The notes under the pieces are model-generated. The model made no database searches, had not been told where the DNA came from, and saw only the letters and a list, made by a program, of their open reading frames with translations. This document shows positions 52,864 through 61,664 of a stretch of DNA of 64,000 nucleotides, piece after piece. Numbering within the stretch: position 1 is the first letter of the stretch; each line of letters starts with the position of its first letter. The stretch is from assembly GCA_949292775.1 (NCBI GenBank), contig CASFBL010000004.1:48481-112480 (forward strand), in the 5' to 3' direction. The DNA comes from an uncultured Eubacteriales bacterium. Lineage in GTDB: Bacteria > Bacillota > Clostridia > Oscillospirales > Acutalibacteraceae. Position numbers and translations under genes: made by a program.

Positions 52864-53958
52864 TTGAAAAAGAAAACGAAAAGAGTTCTTGCTGCGGCTT
52901 GCGCTGTTGTGTGTCTTTCCGTTGCAAGTGCGGCGCTGCTTCCCGAAGCTGTTGCAAGCTATCGCTTAGAGCAAAAAACAAACGCATATATAAAATCACA
53001 GATTGATGCGGCTACCCCATTGTCCGGCGAGGTGCAGGACAGAATCGTACTCGGCGACGCGAATGTGAGCGGTTCTTTAGAGCTTGTCGATGTGCGCACG
53101 GCACTGCGCGGGTGCAGCGGTATTGATGATTTCAGCGAGCGCCAGTTGATGAACACCGACTTTGACCGTGATGGAACCGTTTCGTTAAAAGAGGTACGCA
53201 TGATTTTAAAAGGTGCCGCCGGAATAGAAGATTTAAAAGAAACTGTATTCGGTATTTCCGACAGTTCGCTCACTTCTGATAAAGCGCAGATCGTCGCTTA
53301 CTGCAACCTTGCTGCTACCAATGTAAAGCTTGGCAAAACAGGGCTTAACATTGACCGGGCTTATTACACAAAGTTTGCAGGCGGTTTGGAAAACCCATAT
53401 GGAATTTTTGAGCGTAGCAAGCGCAACGCCTTTAACAACAATCAAGACCTAAACGGCCTGAAAAGTAACACAAACGAATATACAGACACCGTTTCCCGCG
53501 TGACCATTGCACCCGGCGAAAATCTTGATGACAGCTTCCCGACTTACGGCAGCGTTTACAGCAGAATACCAGCCGATTTGGTAACCGACGCAAATATCAC
53601 AAATAACGGTGACGGCACTTACACGGCAACGCTTACTTTTTCCGGTGAAAGCTACACGCTGCCCACCACATTAAGCGAAACAACGCTTGGTAATGTTTTT
53701 CCCATGCTTATGACCAAATCGCAATACCGTGAACAGCTTGAAAAAACAGATAGTGCGCAATATATGGATTACATCACAGGCGTTTCGTGTGCATACAGCG
53801 ACTGCACAATCACTTTCAAAGTTGACGCGGCGACCGATACTGTATTCTCAGCGGTTTACGCAATGCCCTGCAGGCTGACGAACACAATGGAGATTGACGG
53901 CAAAACGGTTACACTGGACACAGATGTCCGAGACATTGTAACCTATTCTGTCGGCTGA
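52864..53958 (+). CDS. Secreted protein with an N-terminal dockerin-like module
   Basis: The 364-residue protein starts with a signal peptide (KKKTKRVLAAACAVVCLSVA). Residues about 60-120 contain two calcium-loop repeats typical of type I dockerins: LGDANVSGSLELVDVRTALR and NTDFDRDGTVSLKEVRMILK. The remaining 240 residues are a beta-rich domain I do not recognise. Dockerins are more often C-terminal. The start is TTG 52864, 9 nt after GGAGG. No cohesin gene is in the window, so the module may be a calcium-dependent fold for other binding. Confidence 0.75.
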   Translation: MKKKTKRVLAAACAVVCLSVASAALLPEAVASYRLEQKTNAYIKSQIDAATPLSGEVQDRIVLGDANVSGSLELVDVRTALRGCSGIDDFSERQLMNTDFDRDGTVSLKEVRMILKGAAGIEDLKETVFGISDSSLTSDKAQIVAYCNLAATNVKLGKTGLNIDRAYYTKFAGGLENPYGIFERSKRNAFNNNQDLNGLKSNTNEYTDTVSRVTIAPGENLDDSFPTYGSVYSRIPADLVTDANITNNGDGTYTATLTFSGESYTLPTTLSETTLGNVFPMLMTKSQYREQLEKTDSAQYMDYITGVSCAYSDCTITFKVDAATDTVFSAVYAMPCRLTNTMEIDGKTVTLDTDVRDIVTYSVG

Positions 53959-53998
53959 ACTATACAAAGCAAAAGCACCCCAAATTATTTTATCTTTA

Positions 53999-55591
53999 TT
54001 ATTCCCCGCGCTGTTCCTGCAGATATTCGTCAAAGCGAATCTGCTTATCGTAAAACCTGCCTGGGGTCACATCAATCAATCGGTCAGCGATTGTATCCAC
54101 AAACTGGTGGTCATGTGAAGTGAACAAAATCGTTTCCGGGTATCGAATCAGCGCATCATTCAAAGAAGCGATAGATTCCAAATCCAAGTGGTTGGTCGGC
54201 TCGTCCAACAAAAGAACATTGGCGCCCGACAGCATCATCTTGCAAAGCATGCAGCGCACACGCTCGCCGCCGGAAAGAACCTTTGCTTTTTTCGTGGCTT
54301 CTTCGCCGGAAAACAGCATTCTGCCAAGCCAGCTGCGGATATCGGACTCATAAATCAAATCGGAATAAGCACGGATCCAATCCAGCAAATCATAATCACA
54401 GTTGTCAAAATACGGACCGTTGTCTGTCGGAAGATACGAAACGGAAGTGGTCACACCCCATTTAAAAGTGCCCTCGTCCGGCTCCAGCTCACCGGCAAGA
54501 ATTTTAAACAGAGTGGTCTTTGCCAAAGCATCCGTGCCAATTAAAGCCACTTTTTCACGCGGGCGAATGGTAAAGGAAACATTGTCCAACACCTTTTTGT
54601 CGCCAATTGTTTTGCTGATGCCGCTGACGGTCAAAACCTCGTTGCCCACTTTGCGATTCGGTTTGAAATCCACATAGGGGAAACGGCGGGAAGAAACCGG
54701 CATTTCCTCAACTTTAATGCTTTCCAACAGTTTTTTGCGGCTTGTTGCCTGACGGGATTTTGAGGCGTTTGCGCTAAACCGGCGAATGAATTCCTGCAAT
54801 TCTTTAATTTTTGCCTCCGCCTTTTTATTTTGGTCACGCATTTGGCGCTGCGCCATTTGCGTATATTCATACCAAAAATCATAGTTCCCGACAAACATTG
54901 TAATTTTGCCATAGTCGATGTCAACGGTATGTGTACATACTTTATTTAAAAAATGGCGGTCATGGGAAATCACAATAACTGTGCTGTCCAAATCAATCAA
55001 AAAATCTTCAAGCCACGCAATGGCATCCAAATCCAGGTGGTTGGTCGGCTCATCCATCAGCAAAATATCCGGATTTCCAAACAACGCTTGTGCCAAAAGC
55101 ACCTTAACCTTGTTTTCGCCGGTCAACTCCGACATAGGCGCATAGTGTAAATCATTGGGTACGCCAAGACCATTTAATAAAATCTCGGCATCGCTTTCAG
55201 CGCTCCAGCCATCCATTTCGCTGAACTCTTCCTCCAGCTCGCAAAGGCGTATCCCCTCTTCTTCGGTCATTTCTTCCTTCGCGTAAAGGATTTCTTTTTC
55301 ATCCATAATCTCGCAAAGACGCGGGTTGCCGAGCAGAACCGTTCGCATAACATCGTAAGCGTCAAAAGCGAAATGGTCCTGCCGCAAAACGGACATACGC
55401 GCTTTCGGGTCTTTACGCACTTCACCTTTATTGGGTTCAATCTCACCGGCTAAAATCTTCATAAAGGTGGATTTTCCTGCCCCGTTTGCCCCGATAAGGC
55501 CGTAACAGTTACCGCTGGTAAATTTCAAGTCTACATTTTCAAAAAGAACGCGGCCGCCATATTGCAGACCGACATGAACTGCTTCTAACAT
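53999..55591 (-). CDS. ABC-F family ATPase, YbiT/YkpA-like
   Basis: The 530-residue protein has two ABC domains. Domain 1: Walker A GANGAGKST, a divergent signature LTGENKVKV, Walker B ILLMDEPTNHLD. Domain 2: a degenerate Walker A GTDALAKTT in which the last glycine is alanine, a good signature LSGGERVRC, and Walker B VLLLDEPTNHLD. The linker is FIRRFSANASKSRQATSRKK. This pattern fits YbiT/YkpA-type ABC-F factors acting on ribosomes. It is separate from the Uup-like copy at 21.5 kb. Confidence 0.9.
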   Translation of the reverse strand: MLEAVHVGLQYGGRVLFENVDLKFTSGNCYGLIGANGAGKSTFMKILAGEIEPNKGEVRKDPKARMSVLRQDHFAFDAYDVMRTVLLGNPRLCEIMDEKEILYAKEEMTEEEGIRLCELEEEFSEMDGWSAESDAEILLNGLGVPNDLHYAPMSELTGENKVKVLLAQALFGNPDILLMDEPTNHLDLDAIAWLEDFLIDLDSTVIVISHDRHFLNKVCTHTVDIDYGKITMFVGNYDFWYEYTQMAQRQMRDQNKKAEAKIKELQEFIRRFSANASKSRQATSRKKLLESIKVEEMPVSSRRFPYVDFKPNRKVGNEVLTVSGISKTIGDKKVLDNVSFTIRPREKVALIGTDALAKTTLFKILAGELEPDEGTFKWGVTTSVSYLPTDNGPYFDNCDYDLLDWIRAYSDLIYESDIRSWLGRMLFSGEEATKKAKVLSGGERVRCMLCKMMLSGANVLLLDEPTNHLDLESIASLNDALIRYPETILFTSHDHQFVDTIADRLIDVTPGRFYDKQIRFDEYLQEQRGE

Positions 55592-55603
55592 ATTTTCTCC
55601 TTT

Positions 55604-55635
55604 AAAAAAGCCACCGAACCGGTGGCTTTTTTTAT
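55604..55635 (-). terminator. Terminator of the sugar transferase gene
   Basis: AAAAAGCCACCG pairs with CGGTGGCTTTTT around AAC, with T-run on the minus strand. Confidence 0.93.
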
Positions 55636-55636
55636 A

Positions 55637-57115
55637 TTATTCTTGTGTTTCTGTCTTGTTTGCAGCTTTTTCGTCTGTGTCAGACTCGCCCACATCTGAT
55701 TCATCAGCTGAATCATTATACAAGTACTGCGCAACATCATCGTTCTTATCCGATGTGAAGAAGTCGAATTCATCGCCATTCTTAAACGCTTCGGTACTGT
55801 CGGATGCTTTTAAGAAAACCGTAAGCGTTTGGAAAATCAATTTGATATCCCGCCAAATGCTGTAGTTCTCAATATACATCAAGTCCATAACCAGCTTGTC
55901 TTTGGGCGAGGTATTGTATTTACCGGCAATTTGCGCAAACCCAGTTAAACCGGCTTTGACGCGCAAACGATAGCTGAATTCCGGCAAGGCCTTGGTGTAC
56001 TGGTCCACATTTTCAATCATTTCCGGTCGCGGACCGACAACACTCATTTCACCCTTGAAAATATTGATAATCTGCGGCAGCTCATCGATGCGGAACTTAC
56101 GCAGATATTTGCCGACCTTGGTAATACGGTCATCATCAGAGGTAACGGAGCGATTGACAGAACCGGCCTCTTTCATGGTGCGGAATTTATAAACTTCAAA
56201 TATCTCTCCGCCTTTGGTCGCACGCTTTTGCTTAAAAAAGACCTTACCGCCGTCTTCCGCTTTAATGGCAATTGCACATACCAGCATAATGGGACTTGTC
56301 ACAATCAGCCCGACGGTAGAAATCACCAAATCCATAGCGCGCTTGGCAATAGTCTGCTCAAAGGTTAAATCCTGCACATGAGAATCGACCAGCGGCTTAT
56401 CATCTAAAATCGAAGTGCGCCCACGCAGCGAAACAACATCGCACATTTCAAAGTTATAATAAATATTTTTGTTTTTTGCGTAACAATACTCGACAAGCAT
56501 CGTGCGGGTTGACATCGGCACATCATAGAGGAAAACCGTATCACAGCGGTTAATAATGTCAAACAGTCTGTCATCGGTATATAAAATCATATCGGTGATT
56601 TTATACTGCTTTTTATACTTGCGGATTTTCGGAACAATGTTGTTTAAAGAATATTTCGAAGAAGTGATCACACAGCATTTTTCCGGAGAATTGATTGCAA
56701 AATACACATAATTTCCGAAATAGGCAAAAAATACAATGACCACGAACTGCAAAAGCATGACCAAAAGCAGAAGCTCGGGATTTTCATATTTAAAGGTTTG
56801 GTTATTTGCAGCGTTGGTATTCATAATGCAAAGCTGCAAATGGGTAATGAAATCCGTAATCAGCGTAGAAAGCGTCATAGAGTGGATGATCGGCTTACTC
56901 TTGGAGCCGCCAATATTATACCCGCCATAAACAGACATCATGGCTACACCGAGCACAACAAAGGTAAGCATCGTGATTGCGGCAGTTCTCGAAGGTCTTA
57001 AAAGCCAGGCGTTCTGATTACCAAAAATCAGAAAGAAGATGCCGAACAGCAAAACAAACAAGGTCAGCTTTAAAAGCATGACAATGGTTTTCTGAAACTT
57101 TTTTAAAATCCTCAT
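55637..57115 (-). CDS. Undecaprenyl-phosphate sugar phosphotransferase (WcaJ/WbaP family)
   Basis: The 492-residue protein has four or five N-terminal membrane segments, a central CoA-binding-like domain (about 140-250), and a C-terminal bacterial sugar transferase domain: KRAMDLVISTVGLIVTSPIM, YKFRTM, RKFRIDELPQIINIFKGEMS, VVGPRPE and VKAGLTGFAQIAGKYN. It starts exopolysaccharide or glycan assembly by moving a sugar-1-phosphate to undecaprenyl phosphate. A tail of about 45 acidic residues is extra. ATG 57115 follows GAGGAA. Confidence 0.93.
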   Translation of the reverse strand: MRILKKFQKTIVMLLKLTLFVLLFGIFFLIFGNQNAWLLRPSRTAAITMLTFVVLGVAMMSVYGGYNIGGSKSKPIIHSMTLSTLITDFITHLQLCIMNTNAANNQTFKYENPELLLLVMLLQFVVIVFFAYFGNYVYFAINSPEKCCVITSSKYSLNNIVPKIRKYKKQYKITDMILYTDDRLFDIINRCDTVFLYDVPMSTRTMLVEYCYAKNKNIYYNFEMCDVVSLRGRTSILDDKPLVDSHVQDLTFEQTIAKRAMDLVISTVGLIVTSPIMLVCAIAIKAEDGGKVFFKQKRATKGGEIFEVYKFRTMKEAGSVNRSVTSDDDRITKVGKYLRKFRIDELPQIINIFKGEMSVVGPRPEMIENVDQYTKALPEFSYRLRVKAGLTGFAQIAGKYNTSPKDKLVMDLMYIENYSIWRDIKLIFQTLTVFLKASDSTEAFKNGDEFDFFTSDKNDDVAQYLYNDSADESDVGESDTDEKAANKTETQE

Positions 57116-57230
57116 AAAATTCCTCAAATTATGGTTTTAAGCAACCAAATAATTCTGTTTTCAGCTTGCAACTGCAAAACATGTTGGAGTTATTTTACGC
57201 TTTTTTTCGTTTTTTGTCAATATAGCCGCC

Positions 57231-57473
57231 TTACACACCGGCAAGCTGGGCAAGCCAATCCACACAAGCCATAAGTCCCTCCGGTGTTGCCGGAAAGGTT
57301 TCTTCGTGGGCAGGCTGCGCAAGTTCAAAGCAAACATCCTCTGTCCACACACAACTGCAAAGCTTGTCGTCTGTGTATGCAATCCGATAGCGAAAATTCT
57401 TTCGGCAGCTGCCGACAAATGGATTGCCGGACAAAAAATAAGATAAGGCCGGTATATCGAGTTTCTTTTCCAT
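57231..57473 (-). CDS. Small conserved-looking hypothetical protein
   Basis: An 80-residue protein that begins MEKKLDIPALSYFLSGN, followed by a basic patch, and ends TPEGLMACVDWLAQLAGV. ATG follows AGGGA with a short spacing. I do not recognise the family. It is upstream of, and in the same direction as, the sugar transferase gene, 115 nt away. Three cysteines and no membrane segment are visible. It is accepted as a gene because of its ribosome site and balanced composition. Confidence 0.6.
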   Translation of the reverse strand: MEKKLDIPALSYFLSGNPFVGSCRKNFRYRIAYTDDKLCSCVWTEDVCFELAQPAHEETFPATPEGLMACVDWLAQLAGV

Positions 57474-57635
57474 ATCATTCCCTCTGTTTCAATCATTGTG
57501 CAAAAAGCATAGCAATCATATATCGAAATGCTTGGAAAATCAAGTCTTTTATAGATGATATCTCCACACAGTGACTCTCATATGTTTATTATATATATTT
57601 AATTTAAATATTTTCTTTATTTTTTATGAAAAAGG

Positions 57636-57663
57636 TTGAAAAAAATTCTTTTACATGTATACT
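57636..57663 (+). promoter_or_regulatory. Promoter of the EEP-family gene
   Basis: TTGAAA (57636-57641) and TATACT (57658-57663) are 16 nt apart in an AT-rich gap, about 60 nt before the start codon. Confidence 0.6.
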
Positions 57664-57725
57664 TAAAGCTATATCGGTTCTGACACCGGCAAGAAATATG
57701 TTTTGAAAGGAAGCGTGCACAACCC

Positions 57726-58787
57726 ATGAAAAAAGCACTCAAAGCGATTGGCATCATCCTGCTTGTAGTTGTACTTTTGTTCGGAGGGCTTTTGGCTTTT
57801 CTGAGCATTGAAGAATACAAGCCTGCGAAAAAAGAAACCGTTACGGTTCAAAATGCTGTGCAAAACAAATCTTTTTCCGGGGATTCTGTTACAGTATTAA
57901 GCTTTAACACCGGTTACGCAGGTCTTGGCGACAACGCCGATTTCTTTATGGACGGCGGAAAAGAAGTAAAATCCACCGACGAAACGCGCATGCATGAAAA
58001 CATGGACGACATTGCAGCAGTTCTTCAAAAGTATGACGCAGATTTCCAGATTCTGCAAGAAGTGGATGAAAACTCTTCCCGTACTTATAGTTGTAACCAA
58101 GTAGAAACCTATATGCAAAAAACCGGCATGTCCGGTGCTTATGCACTCAACTATTCCTGCCCATTTGTACCTTATCCCCTGCCGCCGATTGGTAAAGTCA
58201 ATTCCGGTATTTTGACCCTCACCGACTACACCGTTTCTTCCGCAGAGCGCATCAGCCTTCCCTGTCCGTTTTCCTGGCCGATTTCTACAGCCAATTTGAA
58301 GCGCTGTATGCTGGTTACCCGTGTACCGATTGAAGGCAGCGATAAAGAACTGGTCATTGTAAACCTGCACTTGGAAGCTTATGACGACGGTGAAGGCAAA
58401 GCAGCGCAAACAGAAGAGTTGTTTACCGTTTTATTAGAAGAATACAACAAAGGCAACTATGTCATCGCAGGCGGAGATTTTAACCAAACATTCCCGGGCG
58501 GTTTAGAAGCTTATCCCACACTCGACACCACAACTTGGGTGCCCGGCACACTTGGGGATGAGTTCTTGCCAGACGGCGGCTGGCGTTTTTCCTATGATAC
58601 TTCGTCACCTACCTGCCGTCTTTTGAATCAGCCTTATGACCCAGACAGCAGCCTTACACAATATTATGTGATTGACGGGTTCATTCTCTCGCCTAATGTG
58701 GAAGAAGTCAGCGTTAAAACATTGGATCTCGAATTCCATGCTGCTGACCACAACCCGGTTCTTTTGGAAGCCAAGCTGAAGAAATAA
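57726..58787 (+). CDS. Exported endonuclease/exonuclease/phosphatase-family protein
   Basis: A 353-residue protein with an N-terminal membrane anchor (GIILLVVVLLFGGLLAFL) and an EEP domain: VLSFNTGYAG, FQILQEVDENSSR with the metal-binding glutamate, VIVNLHLEAYDDGEGK, IAGGDFNQTF and the catalytic HAADHNPV. It is likely a phosphodiesterase acting outside the membrane, on nucleic acid, lipid or sugar phosphate. It is the last chromosomal-type gene before the mobile element. Confidence 0.88.
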   Translation: MKKALKAIGIILLVVVLLFGGLLAFLSIEEYKPAKKETVTVQNAVQNKSFSGDSVTVLSFNTGYAGLGDNADFFMDGGKEVKSTDETRMHENMDDIAAVLQKYDADFQILQEVDENSSRTYSCNQVETYMQKTGMSGAYALNYSCPFVPYPLPPIGKVNSGILTLTDYTVSSAERISLPCPFSWPISTANLKRCMLVTRVPIEGSDKELVIVNLHLEAYDDGEGKAAQTEELFTVLLEEYNKGNYVIAGGDFNQTFPGGLEAYPTLDTTTWVPGTLGDEFLPDGGWRFSYDTSSPTCRLLNQPYDPDSSLTQYYVIDGFILSPNVEEVSVKTLDLEFHAADHNPVLLEAKLKK

Positions 58788-58918
58788 CCACTATAAAAAA
58801 GAAAAAGCGGTCCGGCGAATGATGAGGTGCCGTAACGAATGTTTTGAAAACAAGTGGTAAAGACAATCGGTACGGCATATTGCAGAAAAATCTAAAACTG
58901 AATTTGGAGGAAACTGCA

Positions 58919-59290
58919 ATGAAATCATTGTTTGAACAAATGGGCGGCACTTACACGCTGCATGGTGACTATTATTTGCCCAATCTCACTTTACCTGCCG
59001 AAGAAAATAAGACCATAGGCATATGGGGGCAACGGCACTTGCGGTATATCCGGCAGCACAGGAAAGTGTTTTACACCAATCTGCTCACAAGCGGCAGACT
59101 GAACAGCTATCTTGCGGATATTGACCGGCAGTCAGCAGAATTGTTTTTTCGGCTGGTGGAGCAGATGGCAGAGCGTGAAGGTATAACAGAAAAGCTCAAA
59201 GCCGAGCAGCCGATGGAATGGGTAGGTAAGATGAATATGCTGCGTGAAAAGGCAACGGAAATCGTGAATGCAGAAGTGATTTTTGCATAA
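58919..59290 (+). CDS. tnpV: TnpV family protein
   Basis: The 123-residue protein has the features of TnpV known from Tn4451/Tn4453-type transposons of clostridia: LFEQMGGTYTLHGDYYLPNL, GIWGQRHLRYIRQHRK and RQSAELFFRLVEQMAEREGI, PMEWVGKMN. TnpV is not required for transposition in the known elements and its role is unknown. ATG 58919 follows GGAGG. It marks the left edge of the element. Confidence 0.85.
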   Translation: MKSLFEQMGGTYTLHGDYYLPNLTLPAEENKTIGIWGQRHLRYIRQHRKVFYTNLLTSGRLNSYLADIDRQSAELFFRLVEQMAEREGITEKLKAEQPMEWVGKMNMLREKATEIVNAEVIFA

Positions 59291-59348
59291 ATCAAAGGCA
59301 CTATAAAAGCCGCACAATAAAGCGTGTAACGCTTTCAAACGCAAAATC

Positions 59349-59378
59349 GAGGGGCAAGGTACAAACACCTTGCCCCTC
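59349..59378 (+). repeat. Perfect 12-bp inverted repeat
   Basis: GAGGGGCAAGGT (59349-59360) and its exact complement (59367-59378) flank ACAAAC. No T-run follows, so it is not a standard terminator. It lies in the 283-nt gap between tnpV and the GNAT gene. Confidence 0.75.
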
Positions 59379-59573
59379 AAAGTTTAGACTTAAAAGACGG
59401 CTTAAAATCAAGCTTTTTCAGTCTCTAATTTTCGACATATACAAACGGCAAATTCAAGAAAAAAAGCATTCAAGTATTTTTGATTATAAAGGAGTTCAAA
59501 TTCTGCTTGTTGATTTTAGCCGTGCAGCTATGATAAAATTGTGTCAATAGATTTTCAATATATAGGAGCAAAT

Positions 59574-60038
59574 ATGCGGATAGTAGAAATAACAAACAGG
59601 ACACCGGACTTGATAGAACGGCTGCTGGCGGTGTGGGAAAGCTCCGTAAGGGCTACCCACCTATTCCTGTCAGACGATGAAATCAAGAGTATCAAAGAAT
59701 ATGTCCCGCAGGCATTGAATGGGATCGCCCATCTCATGATTGCAGAAGATGAGACAGGCCACCCCGTGGCATTTATGGGAATTGAGGACGGTATGCTGGA
59801 AATGCTGTTCATATCCCCGGAAGAACGGGGAAAAAGACTGGGAAAGCGCCTGATCCAATATGGGATTGAAAATTATGGTGTAAAACGGCTGGCAGTCAAT
59901 GAGCAGAACCCGCAGGCCAAAGGGTTTTATGAACACATGGGCTTTCAGGTTTACAAAAGGACAGACCTGGACGAACAGGGAAACCCCTACCCCTTGCTGT
60001 ATATGCGCCTTGGAAAAAAAGCAGAGGAAGATCGATGA
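59574..60038 (+). CDS. GNAT-family N-acetyltransferase
   Basis: The 154-residue protein shows the GNAT core: HPVAFMGIEDGMLEMLFISP, the acetyl-CoA loop EERGKRLGKRLIQYGI, and VNEQNPQAKGFYEHMGFQVY. Its opening (DLIERLLAVWESSVRATHLF) resembles YjaB-like acetyltransferases. The substrate is unknown. ATG 59574 follows TAGGAG. It is the first of four cargo genes. Confidence 0.9.
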   Translation: MRIVEITNRTPDLIERLLAVWESSVRATHLFLSDDEIKSIKEYVPQALNGIAHLMIAEDETGHPVAFMGIEDGMLEMLFISPEERGKRLGKRLIQYGIENYGVKRLAVNEQNPQAKGFYEHMGFQVYKRTDLDEQGNPYPLLYMRLGKKAEEDR

Positions 60039-60069
60039 ATATGTCAGTTTCAAGCAGGAGAATCCGGAA

Positions 60070-60993
60070 ATGAAGAATATGAAAAGCATTGAACTTCTTC
60101 CAAACAAAGAAGAGCGATTACCCGGGTTTTCACTGGATTTCCCCTATATTTCCACCCGTGCCCAAATTGACGAATACGACGGGCGGCTTGTACCCTGGCA
60201 CTGGCACAGGCCGATCGAGCTTTTCTATATGGAAAGCGGGGCGTTAGAGTATTGCACAACGAAAGAACGCTTCCTGTTTTCAGCGGGTATGGGCGGATTT
60301 GTAAACTCAAATGTCCTGCACATGACAAAACCGATGTCTGCTCATGGAGATAAAACCATCCAGCTTCTTCATATTTTTGATCCGGATTTCATTTCCGGCC
60401 ATCACGGCAGCCGGATAGAAACAAAATATGTTATGCCGATTATTACGGCGCCGCAAATTGAAATCGCTGCGTTTTCCCCCGAGCAGGATCGGCACGCCCA
60501 AATCCTGCGTTTGATTCGCAATGCTTTTGAAATATCGGATAGGGAGATTGGCTGCGAAATAAAAATACGGGAAGCCTTGTCACAAATATGGCTATTACTT
60601 TTTGATTTGCTTTCCGAACAAATACAGAAAGCCGGCTCGCAGGACAAAAACGATGAGCGGCTTAAAATGATGATGATTTATATTCATGAACATTACGCAG
60701 AAAAAATCTCGATTTCCGATCTTGCGGGCGCAGCATATTTAAGCGAACGGGGATGCTTTCGGCTTTTTCGGAACTATCTGCACACTACACCGACGGACTA
60801 TATTCGCAGCTGCCGATTGCAGGAAGCGTGCAGGCTGCTTGCGAACAGTCAGAAATCGATTGCCGATATCGGATATGCCTGCGGTTTGGGCGACAGCAGC
60901 TATTTTTGCAGGATTTTTAAGGACTGCATGAACTGTACACCTGTGCAGTACCGCAAAAAATGGCAGGATAATCCTATAAATTGTCCGAAATAA
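60070..60993 (+). CDS. AraC-family transcriptional regulator
   Basis: The 307-residue protein has an N-terminal cupin-like sensor domain with PWHWHRPIELFYMESG (histidines that often mark the ligand pocket) and a C-terminal double HTH domain: MIYIHEHYAEKISISDLAG, RGCFRLFRNYLHTTPTDYI, and IADIGYACGLGDSSYFCRIF. ATG 60070 follows AGGAG; the frame is open back into the GNAT gene. It may control the neighbouring cargo genes; the ligand is unknown. Confidence 0.92.
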   Translation: MKNMKSIELLPNKEERLPGFSLDFPYISTRAQIDEYDGRLVPWHWHRPIELFYMESGALEYCTTKERFLFSAGMGGFVNSNVLHMTKPMSAHGDKTIQLLHIFDPDFISGHHGSRIETKYVMPIITAPQIEIAAFSPEQDRHAQILRLIRNAFEISDREIGCEIKIREALSQIWLLLFDLLSEQIQKAGSQDKNDERLKMMMIYIHEHYAEKISISDLAGAAYLSERGCFRLFRNYLHTTPTDYIRSCRLQEACRLLANSQKSIADIGYACGLGDSSYFCRIFKDCMNCTPVQYRKKWQDNPINCPK

Positions 60994-61056
60994 TACAGAA
61001 AAAAAGCGGCGCTGTCTTTATTATGATAGATAAAGAAAAGTGCCGGAGGATGGAAT

Positions 61057-61659
61057 ATGTATTATACATCGGAAGATTTTTTAGAAACAGACGCCCCTGA
61101 AACGCTGTCCGTCATTGCCCGGGCAAGAGAGCTGACAAGAGCGTATTATTTAACCGACTACCATGACAGGCAGAAAAGGAATCGGATTTTAAGCGAGTTG
61201 TTCGGCGGCATTGGAAAAAATGTCGTGATCGATACGCCGTTTCACTGCGATTACGGGAAGAACATCTTTTTGGGCGATGATGTTATCATCAACATGAATT
61301 GCACATTTGTGGATAATAAACCGATTCGGATCGGCAGCCGTGTATTGATTGCGTCCAATGTCCAAATTTACACTTCAGCGCATCCCGTCTTGCCGCAGGA
61401 AAGGTTGATTGCAAATCGGGAAGATTCGGAAACGGTCTTTTTTCGGACATATGCCCGCCCTGTTGAAATCAAAGATAATGTTTGGATTGGCGGAGGTTGC
61501 ATTCTGCTGGCCGGTGTAACGATAGGCGAAAACAGCGTGATTGGTGCGGGTAGTGTTGTGACACGTTCTATACCCGCAAATTGCGTTGCAGTCGGAAATC
61601 CGTGCAAAGTCATCCGGTCTTTTGACTGCGAGGTCACGCAGGAGTATCAGGTGAGGTAA
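61057..61659 (+). CDS. Hexapeptide-repeat sugar O-acetyltransferase (Maa/NodL-like)
   Basis: A 200-residue left-handed beta-helix acetyltransferase. The N-terminal Mac domain segment is RARELTRAYYLTDYHDRQKR; the repeats include GKNIFLGDDVIINMNCTFVD, TSAHPV with the catalytic histidine, VWIGGGCILLAGVTIGENSV and GAGSVVTRSIPANCVAVGNP. It acetylates sugars such as maltose or galactosides, or related acceptors. RBS is GGAGG. Nudix gene follows in 5 nt. Confidence 0.92.
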   Translation: MYYTSEDFLETDAPETLSVIARARELTRAYYLTDYHDRQKRNRILSELFGGIGKNVVIDTPFHCDYGKNIFLGDDVIINMNCTFVDNKPIRIGSRVLIASNVQIYTSAHPVLPQERLIANREDSETVFFRTYARPVEIKDNVWIGGGCILLAGVTIGENSVIGAGSVVTRSIPANCVAVGNPCKVIRSFDCEVTQEYQVR

Positions 61660-61664
61660 ATCTT

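Noticed and set aside
57161-57496. 111-codon minus-strand frame overlapping the small gene at 57231
   Set aside because: Different frame without a ribosome site; the 80-residue frame has one and a more natural composition.
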